Source: an uncultured Prevotella sp.
GTDB lineage: Bacteria > Bacteroidota > Bacteroidia > Bacteroidales > Bacteroidaceae
Reading direction: 5' to 3'
Length of the DNA stretch: 30,776 nucleotides
NCBI GenBank assembly: GCA_900546345.1
Contig: URCI01000034.1
Location: 1-30,776 of the forward strand
The number at the start of each line of letters is the position of its first letter. The first letter of the stretch is position 1. Both the position numbers and the translations under genes were made by a program. The notes beneath the pieces are model-generated. The model was given only the letters and a program-made list of their open reading frames with translations, did no database searches and was not told the origin of the DNA. This document shows, in pieces, positions 25,083 through 30,776 of this stretch.

Positions 25083-26150
25083 ATGACCAACAGTAAAATA
25101 AGGATCAAGGATATCGCAGAGCGTGCAGGAGTTTCGGTGGGAACCGTAGACAGAGTGTTGCACAAACGTCCCAACGTCTCACCGTCTGCCAAGGCAAAAG
25201 TTGAGAAGGCTTTGGAAGAAATGAATTATCAGCCCAATATGTACGCCTCGGCACTGGCATACAACAAGACTTATACTTTCCATGTCATCATCCCTCAACA
25301 CGAACAGATCGCCTACTGGGAGGAAATAGAGGAAGGAGTGAAAAATGCCCAAGAGGCCAGACGTGACTTTCACATCTCCGCCGAGATCCACCACTATGAG
25401 CGCTTCAATGCCCAATCGTTTCAAGACACCACTGACGCCTGCCTGCAGGCCAAGCCCGACGGTGTGGTCATCGTGCCGGCTGATTTGGAGAGCACACGTA
25501 CGTTTACCGACCAGCTTCATGCCAACAACATCCCGTTTGTCATGCTTGATTCCTATATGCCGGATCTGAAGCCCCTCTCGTTTTTCGGACAAGACTCTTT
25601 CGCCAGCGGCTATTTTGCAGCGAGGATGCTGATGTTGCTTGCGTCCAAGGAAAAGCAGATCATCCTGATGAAATTCACCAAAGACGGCCATGTCGCGAGC
25701 AAGCAGCAAGACAACCGTGAAGTGGGCTTCCGCCATTATATGCATGATCACTTCCCGGAAATAGAAATCATTGAATTTGAGGTTCCACTCGATGGGTCCA
25801 GGAGTCTGTATGACAAGCAGATGGAAGCACTGTTCCAAGCCCACCCCGATATCCATCACTGCATCACCTTAGGGTCGAAGGCGCATATCATGGGCGACTT
25901 TTTGCTGCGTACCAACCGTCGCGACGTACAGATTATGGGCTACGACATGGTAGGCAAGAATGCAGAATGTCTCAGACAAGGCAGCATCTCTTTTCTCATT
26001 GCCCAGCACGCCTTTTTGCAAGGATATGCCTGTATCGACACGCTGTTCCGTGCCATCGTGCTGAAAAATAAGGTCAACCCCATCAATTACATGCCCATTG
26101 AGCTGCTTAGCAAGGAGAATGTAGATTTCTATCGGCGTACCCAGCTCTAA
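25083..26150 (+). CDS. LacI family transcriptional regulator
   Basis: 355 aa. The N-terminal HTH (~6-60) is clear: IRIKDIAERAGVSVGTVDRV, then LHKRPNVSPSAKAKVEKALE and the hinge helix NYQPNMYASALA. Residues ~65-350 form a periplasmic-binding-protein-like sensor domain (for example DGVVIVPADLESTRTFTDQL and RRDVQIMGYDMVGKNAECLR). The variant GTVDRVLH is common in Bacteroidota LacI proteins whose ligands are sugars, but this ligand is not known. It is divergent from the sensor-kinase operon and 43 bp upstream of an NhaC-type antiporter gene, so it may regulate that transporter or itself. Confidence 0.92.
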   Translation: MTNSKIRIKDIAERAGVSVGTVDRVLHKRPNVSPSAKAKVEKALEEMNYQPNMYASALAYNKTYTFHVIIPQHEQIAYWEEIEEGVKNAQEARRDFHISAEIHHYERFNAQSFQDTTDACLQAKPDGVVIVPADLESTRTFTDQLHANNIPFVMLDSYMPDLKPLSFFGQDSFASGYFAARMLMLLASKEKQIILMKFTKDGHVASKQQDNREVGFRHYMHDHFPEIEIIEFEVPLDGSRSLYDKQMEALFQAHPDIHHCITLGSKAHIMGDFLLRTNRRDVQIMGYDMVGKNAECLRQGSISFLIAQHAFLQGYACIDTLFRAIVLKNKVNPINYMPIELLSKENVDFYRRTQL

Positions 26151-26193
26151 CTCCACCAATACGCACATCGCTTAGGTTATCTTATATCTGTTT

Positions 26194-27489
26194 ATGAGTA
26201 TCATCAACAAGAAAAACGCAAAAGGATTGTTGGCGCTGTCACCGCTCATCGTCTTCGTCATGCTCTATCTGATTTTGAGTATCATCGCCGGTGATTTTTA
26301 TAAGGTGCCCATGACCGTCGTCTTTATGATTGCGAGCATCTACGCCATCGCCATCTCTGGCGGCTTTCCTTTGCGCAAGCGCATCGATATTTTCAGCAGA
26401 GGAGCGAGCAGCGACAACCTGATGCTGATGTTGTGGATCTATGTCTTGGCGGGTGCTTTTGCCTCTTCGGCCAAGAGCATGGGAGCCATTGATGCCACTG
26501 TGAGCGCCACGCTGAGCATCTTACCCGCCGGCCTGATACTTCCTGGACTTTTTGTTGCTGCCTGTTTTATTTCCACAGCCATCGGCACGAGCGTCGGCAC
26601 CGTCGTAGCCCTCGTACCCATCGCAGCCGGTGTCGCTCATCAGACAGGCAGCAGTCTGCCTTTGCTGACTGCCATCATCGTCGGCGGCGCCTATTTTGGC
26701 GACAACCTCTCCTTCATCTCTGACACCACAGTGGTCACCACGCAGACCCAAGGCTGCAAGATGAGTGACAAGTTCCGCGTGAACGTGCTCATCGCCTCCC
26801 CGGCCGCTCTTCTCATGCTGGTCATCTACACCTTTTTGGGTCAGGGCATTGCGGCCCCCACCCAAACCGCCGCTGTCAACTTTATCAAGATCATCCCCTA
26901 CCTGTTGGTGATCATTCTGGCCGTCACCGGCATGAACGTCATGGCCGTGTTGGTTATCGGGTCTCTCTCCTGTGGAATCATTGGCATGATCGACGGGAGC
27001 TACGATTTCTTTGATTGGCTGATTGCCATGGGCAAAGGCATCAGCGGCATGGGCGAGCTGATCATGGTTGCCATGATGGCCGGAGGCATGCTTGAGATCA
27101 TCCGGGAGAACGGTGGCATAGACTTCATCATCGACAAGTTCACCTCACATGTCCATACCAAACGCGGGGCAGAGTTCTCCACAGCAGCGTTGGTCAGTCT
27201 GGTCAACATCTGTACGGCCAACAACACAATCGCCATCCTCACCATTGGCGACATCGCTAAGAAGTTGGGTGACCGCTTTGGGGTCGACAACAGGAAGAAT
27301 GCGAGTATCCTCGACACCTTCTCCTGTACGGTTCAGGGATTGCTTCCATATGGTGTACAGATGCTGCTTGCCGCAGGCCTGGCAGGCTGCAGCCCTGTAC
27401 AGATCCTCCCCTATCTCTATTACCCCCTGGCTCTTGGCATTGCAGGCATTCTGGCGATCGTTTTTCGTTTTCCCAAGCAGTACTCATAA
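26194..27489 (+). CDS. NhaC-family Na+/H+ antiporter
   Basis: 431-aa integral membrane protein with about 11-12 hydrophobic segments, belonging to the NhaC (Na+/H+ antiporter) superfamily. Family features are STAIGTSVGTVVALVPIAAG (~127-146), then GGAYFGDNLSFISDTTVVTT (~168-187), the latter being the conserved ion-site region with Asp residues, and a second polar set in SLVNICTANNTIAILTIGDI. No signal peptide is needed. Similarity to amino-acid antiporters in the same superfamily means that the true substrate could be an organic solute exchanged with Na+ or H+. It lies 43 bp after the LacI-type gene and 19 bp before a gene of unknown function; all three are likely cotranscribed. Confidence 0.88.
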   Translation: MSIINKKNAKGLLALSPLIVFVMLYLILSIIAGDFYKVPMTVVFMIASIYAIAISGGFPLRKRIDIFSRGASSDNLMLMLWIYVLAGAFASSAKSMGAIDATVSATLSILPAGLILPGLFVAACFISTAIGTSVGTVVALVPIAAGVAHQTGSSLPLLTAIIVGGAYFGDNLSFISDTTVVTTQTQGCKMSDKFRVNVLIASPAALLMLVIYTFLGQGIAAPTQTAAVNFIKIIPYLLVIILAVTGMNVMAVLVIGSLSCGIIGMIDGSYDFFDWLIAMGKGISGMGELIMVAMMAGGMLEIIRENGGIDFIIDKFTSHVHTKRGAEFSTAALVSLVNICTANNTIAILTIGDIAKKLGDRFGVDNRKNASILDTFSCTVQGLLPYGVQMLLAAGLAGCSPVQILPYLYYPLALGIAGILAIVFRFPKQYS

Positions 27490-27508
27490 CTTGTAACTGG
27501 TTTGTGAA

Positions 27509-28300
27509 ATGGATGTCATCACACGAAATTTCTTTCGGCTGATCCGTTCCGGATCGCTTGACGAACAAGAGCCCATGGAGCCCATGTCCGCCTTTAAATG
27601 GCAACGTCTGTTCCAGATGGTGCAGACACAGCATGTGGAGCGCACAGCCTTAAAGGGGATTGCCAGACATCAGGGAGACGAGATGATGAACATCCCCCAA
27701 GGTCTTTCAGACATTCTGACTTCTTCCACCCACGAGCCGTCCAAACCACAGCTCAGCAACCGATTTCTCAACTACCGACTTCGTAGGATCATCCACAACG
27801 AGTATCATGCCATTGACACAAATATAGAGGCGGTGGAACTGCTAAAGATCATCGTCAACAATGTGTCTTCCATGCTCAACAAGGGCATCATGCTCGGCGG
27901 ACTGATCGAATTAGGCAGCTACCTGCGAACAAAAGGAGACAAAGTAGACTTCGTCAAGTTGGAGCGCTGGCTTCGCAAGCTCCATATCCGCCGAATGGCG
28001 CAATTACAGGGAAGCATGCTCATGGCGGTCTTTCAATTTGAGCAAGACGAATTGCCTTTTATGGAACATGTCGAAGCTTCAGCTTACAAACTGGTCATGC
28101 GCTCCGTGCACCATACCGTCAGTGACACGGTCGAAGAATGGCACTTTCGACAAGGAAAAGCCGGTTTCTTGCAAAACAACTCTTCCCTCCTCCGCCGCAA
28201 CCTGAGGAGAGGTCTCTGTTATGTGGTCTATGCGCCACTGGAAACCGTCAGTAATTTCTTCCACAATTTTGCCCGATCCCTGCAAGAAATCGAAGAATAG
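27509..28300 (+). CDS. Protein of unknown function, NTP_transf_5-like N-terminus
   Basis: 263 aa, soluble, without signal peptide or membrane segment. The start FFRLIRSGSLDEQEPMEPMS followed by AFKWQRLFQMVQTQHVERTA recalls the helical N-terminus of the uncharacterised nucleotidyltransferase (NTP_transf_5) group, but I see none of the nucleotidyltransferase motifs. The middle (~100-135) has ELLKIIVNNVSSMLNKGIML, and the C-terminal ~200-263 is basic (SLLRRNLRRGLC). It begins 19 bp after the antiporter gene. The function is not known; the similarity is weak and only from memory. Confidence 0.75.
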   Translation: MDVITRNFFRLIRSGSLDEQEPMEPMSAFKWQRLFQMVQTQHVERTALKGIARHQGDEMMNIPQGLSDILTSSTHEPSKPQLSNRFLNYRLRRIIHNEYHAIDTNIEAVELLKIIVNNVSSMLNKGIMLGGLIELGSYLRTKGDKVDFVKLERWLRKLHIRRMAQLQGSMLMAVFQFEQDELPFMEHVEASAYKLVMRSVHHTVSDTVEEWHFRQGKAGFLQNNSSLLRRNLRRGLCYVVYAPLETVSNFFHNFARSLQEIEE

Positions 28301-28401
28301 CTTTCAGCTTGCCAGGACAGAAAGCTACAAAAGATTTGTCGGTGGCTCTTAATTATTTTTAATTATTAAATGATGTCCTACGCAATAAGGAAACTTTTCG
28401 C

Positions 28402-28410
28402 TAATTTTGC
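28402..28410 (+). promoter_or_regulatory. -7 promoter box abutting the GH25 start
   Basis: TAATTTTGC ends only 4 bp before the ATG at 28415. Transcription starting 5-6 bp after the box would begin at or next to the ATG. No TTTG -33 element is present. Confidence 0.4.
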
Positions 28411-28414
28411 ATTT

Positions 28415-29104
28415 ATGAATCGTTTCTTATTTTGCATCATCAGTTTGCTCACTGCCCTAAGCTTGCAGGCACAGAATTATGTGGAATGTGAGGACACATG
28501 CAATCACATTCATGGCATCGACCTCAGCCACTACCAAGGCAATGTGTTTTGGGAGACCATCGGTACTTCCAAAATGGCATACGTATACTTGAAAGCTACA
28601 GAAGGTGGCACACGCATTGACAGCAAATATAAACAAAATATTGACTTGGCGCATCGCTACGGACTGAAAGTAGGCTCTTATCATTTCTACCGACCCAACA
28701 TCCCCCAGCAGACGCAATTGGAGAACTTCAAAACGCAATGCCGCCCCGGAGACCAGGATCTCATCCCTATGGTGGACGTAGAAACAAGAAGCGGACTCTC
28801 CGTGAAAGCCTTTCAAGACTCTCTTTTTCTTTTCCTGCATCTCATGGAAAAAGCCTATAAGCAGAAGCCGCTCATCTACACCGGTGCCAATTTCTACGAC
28901 AACTATCTGTTGGGGAAGTTGAAGGATTACAAGGTGATGATTGCGCAATATACCAAGAGAACGCCGGTGCTGAGAGACGACTTGGACTATATCATGTGGC
29001 AATACACCGGTAAAGGACATCTCAACGGCATCAACGGATATGTCGACAAGAGCCGGTTTATGGGAAAGCACAAACTCAGGGAGATCCGATTCCGACATCG
29101 CTGA
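28415..29104 (+). CDS. GH25 family lysozyme, exported
   Basis: 229 aa from the ATG at 28415, chosen because MNRFLFCIISLLTALSLQAQ is a complete signal peptide; the open frame also runs from 28370. GH25 N,O-diacetylmuramidases cleave the beta-1,4 MurNAc-GlcNAc bond of peptidoglycan. Signatures: HGIDLSHYQGNVFWETIG with the first Asp; AYVYLKATEGGTRIDSKYKQ; LKVGSYHFYRPN; and the D-x-E pair in LIPMVDVETRSG. The ending PLIYTGANFYDNYLLG and IMWQYTGKG also fit. All key residues appear present. It may act in cell-wall turnover or in attack on other bacteria; sequence does not decide. The gene is apparently alone or cotranscribed with the zinc-ribbon gene 50 bp downstream. Confidence 0.9.
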   Translation: MNRFLFCIISLLTALSLQAQNYVECEDTCNHIHGIDLSHYQGNVFWETIGTSKMAYVYLKATEGGTRIDSKYKQNIDLAHRYGLKVGSYHFYRPNIPQQTQLENFKTQCRPGDQDLIPMVDVETRSGLSVKAFQDSLFLFLHLMEKAYKQKPLIYTGANFYDNYLLGKLKDYKVMIAQYTKRTPVLRDDLDYIMWQYTGKGHLNGINGYVDKSRFMGKHKLREIRFRHR

Positions 29105-29121
29105 TGTCCTGCACTTCAGAA

Positions 29122-29135
29122 TTTTAACGTTAAAA
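29122..29135. promoter_or_regulatory. 14-bp perfect palindrome upstream of the zinc-ribbon gene
   Basis: TTTTAACGTTAAAA is perfectly palindromic and ends 19 bp before the ATG at 29155. It could be an operator or part of a promoter region; no regulator is identified. Confidence 0.35.
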
Positions 29136-29154
29136 CTAAATATACTTTTTTATT

Positions 29155-30429
29155 ATGGCTATTATAAAATGTCCCGAATGTGGACGACAAATCAGTGACA
29201 AAGCTCCAGTATGTCCCAACTGCGGAGTACCTATCGCTGGTAAGATCGTGAAATGCCCACAGTGTGGTGAGATCTATTTCAAAGATCAAGAGATGTGCCC
29301 CAACTGCCATCATCTGACTCCCAAGGGCGAGACATTGGCAAAAGGACAAGTGGGTAATATCTCTTTTGAGAGCAACCCTGCTGCTCAGCCTCAGGTCACC
29401 TCCGGCGCGCAGACAACCGACAAGCCCAAAGAAGAGAACCGTCCCCCACAGCCGCCCACTCCACCCAGAACAGGCAATAGCTATCAGAAACCAGAGGACC
29501 GGACTGCCCAGCGCATCGTCCCTCCCCCATCATCCCATCATCCTCAGAAGCCAGAAGCTCCCAAAAAGAGCCACAGCGCGCTGATCATCGCTTTCATCTT
29601 AGCCATCTTGGTTTGTGGCATCTGTTTCTATTTCTATAACAGCAGTAAGAACTCCAAGGAAGAGGAGGCTTATGAGTTTGCCATGAAGAGCGACGATCCC
29701 ACGGTGTTGCAGACTTATCTCGACACCAACCCCGACGCACCAGAAGCACACCGTGACTCCATAGAAGCCCGGTTGGAAAGTCTGAAACAGACAGATATCG
29801 ACTGGACCAATGCTGTCGTAAGCGGTTCACGCACGGCATTGGAAGACTATCTGACCAAGCATCCCAACTCTGAGCACAAGGCCGAAGCACTGCACAAGAT
29901 CGACTCACTCGACTGGATCGATGCGACCAACGGCAATTCCGAGCAGTCCTATACAGCCTATCTCAATGAACACGCCAATGGCGAATATGTCGACCAGGCC
30001 AACAACGCCCTGAAGGCTTTAAAAGCCAAGACTGTACAGCCTGAAGAGAAGACCATGGTCAGTGCCACGTTCCGTCATTTCTTCCAAGCCATCAACGCAA
30101 AGAATGAGGACGGGCTGACCGCCACCGTGGCGCCACTCATGACGAACTTCCTCGGGAAGACCGATGCAACCAGAGCCGACGTCGCTGTGTTCCTGAGCAA
30201 GATCTATAAGGACGATATATCCAATATGAACTGGCATATCAACAACGACTACAAGATCAATAAGAAAGAAGTCGGTGATGAGGAGTATCAGTACAACGCC
30301 ACCTTCTCTGCCATACAAAAGGTAGACAAGGTCGATGGTACTTCAACGAGCACCCGCTTCAACATCAAAGCGACCATCGGACCTGATGGTTTGATCTCGT
30401 CGATGTCGATGACAAAGATTCTCGAATAA
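29155..30429 (+). CDS. Membrane-anchored double zinc-ribbon protein
   Basis: 424 aa. Two N-terminal zinc ribbons: CPECGRQISDKAPVCPNCG (Cys 6, 9, 20, 23) and CPQCGEIYFKDQEMCPNC (Cys 34, 37, 48, 51). A Pro/Gln-rich linker (~75-140) leads to one transmembrane helix (~141-161, SALIIAFILAILVCGICFYF). The exposed region (~165-300) holds TPR-like helices with two similar segments (LQTYLDTNPDAPEAHRDSIE and LEDYLTKHPNSEHKAEALHK). The C-terminal ~300-424 resembles a small alpha+beta (SnoaL/NTF2-like) domain. Predicted orientation is ribbons in the cytoplasm, helices and C-terminus in the periplasm. The start is clear (MAIIKCPECG). The role is unknown. Confidence 0.85.
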   Translation: MAIIKCPECGRQISDKAPVCPNCGVPIAGKIVKCPQCGEIYFKDQEMCPNCHHLTPKGETLAKGQVGNISFESNPAAQPQVTSGAQTTDKPKEENRPPQPPTPPRTGNSYQKPEDRTAQRIVPPPSSHHPQKPEAPKKSHSALIIAFILAILVCGICFYFYNSSKNSKEEEAYEFAMKSDDPTVLQTYLDTNPDAPEAHRDSIEARLESLKQTDIDWTNAVVSGSRTALEDYLTKHPNSEHKAEALHKIDSLDWIDATNGNSEQSYTAYLNEHANGEYVDQANNALKALKAKTVQPEEKTMVSATFRHFFQAINAKNEDGLTATVAPLMTNFLGKTDATRADVAVFLSKIYKDDISNMNWHINNDYKINKKEVGDEEYQYNATFSAIQKVDKVDGTSTSTRFNIKATIGPDGLISSMSMTKILE

Positions 30430-30587
30430 TAAAAAATAGAATAGCACAGCAAAAAGGCCATCATCGTTGTGGATTCAACAGACTCCGTCCCCGTGAACTA
30501 ATTGCAAAGATCGCGTTTTCATTGTAATGTGAAAACATATCCATGCTTCAAAGCTACAACAAAGTTCCGAGGACAATCCTCGTTTTG
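30430..30587 (+). other. Intergenic stretch with a possible weak terminator
   Basis: Contains CGAGGA CAA TCCTCG at 30568-30582 followed by TTTTG, a short hairpin that may terminate the zinc-ribbon transcript. No other feature is seen before the repeats begin at 30588. Confidence 0.4.
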
Positions 30588-30776
30588 TTTCTCGCCAAGA
30601 CGCAAAGATCGCAAAGGGCCTACGGCGGTGCGTACCCTTTTGCGTTCTTTGCGCCTTTGCGAGAGATATTTTCAGTGCCCATGCGTTCTTTGGTGGGAAT
30701 CTCAGGCATAGCGAAACGAAGTCTCCGGTGTCCTCGCGCTGTTTTCTTTTCTCGCCAAGACGCAAAGATCGCAAAG
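30588..30776. repeat. Palindromic dispersed repeat, one full and one truncated copy
   Basis: TTTCTCGCCAAGACGCAAAG followed by ATCGCAAAG occurs at 30588-30616 and again at 30748-30776 (cut by the window end), 160 bp apart. The first copy continues into its own near-inverse: CGCAAAG motifs at 30600-30616 pair with CTTTGCG motifs at about 30640-30665 around a central CCTACGGCGGTGCGTA. It shares core words CTCGC, CGCAAAG and CTTTGCG with the 10941-11510 array and so belongs to the same repeat family. Confidence 0.8.

Overview
The window looks like a chromosomal segment of a Bacteroidota bacterium, most likely Prevotellaceae (Prevotella/Segatella-like). The evidence is the presence of SusD and GH43 sequences, a FadL/OmpP1 barrel paired with a Tyr/Trp/Gly-rich exported protein, a DUF5112/DUF5113-type sensor kinase, a branched-chain amino-acid operon with an embedded acyl-ACP thioesterase, and many -7 boxes of the Bacteroidota form TAnnTTTGC. 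The genus is inferred from protein style only. I saw no tRNA, rRNA, CRISPR array or intact insertion sequence.

Layout. Positions 1-2350 hold an AraC-type regulator, a flavin-reductase-like protein and a YjbR/MmcQ protein. Positions 2351-5470 look like a wrecked polysaccharide-utilisation region: the 3' tail of an AraC gene (minus), a GH43 arabinanase-like gene without its N-terminus, a SusD gene without its N-terminus, and the last ~37 codons of a DnaQ-type exonuclease, separated by intact terminators. Positions 5471-10913 are ordinary: prmA (minus), then the exported Y/W/G-rich protein, a FadL-like barrel, and a GHL10 family hydrolase with a strong promoter. Positions 10941-11510 hold a tandem array of a ~104-bp repeat; a related palindromic repeat recurs at 30588-30776.

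Positions 11551-17745 (minus) form the isoleucine/valine operon ilvD-ilvB-ilvN-thioesterase, followed by ilvC with its own promoter and a terminator. Positions 17848-24958 (minus) form a very compact four-gene unit: a giant two-module sensor kinase, a LuxR-type response regulator, a short AbgT-like membrane protein and a dipeptidyl peptidase IV, closed by a strong terminator. Divergently, 25053-28300 carries a LacI regulator, an NhaC-family antiporter and a protein of unknown function. Positions 28402-30429 carry a GH25 lysozyme and a membrane-anchored double zinc-ribbon protein.

How the genes work together. IlvB/IlvN, IlvC and IlvD supply three successive steps of valine/isoleucine synthesis, and the thioesterase may link that pathway to acyl-ACP or branched-chain lipid metabolism. 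The kinase/regulator/membrane protein/DPP IV unit reads as a regulated peptide-processing and uptake module, and it is the most interesting intact system here. The rest is general cell-envelope and housekeeping content plus genomic scar tissue.
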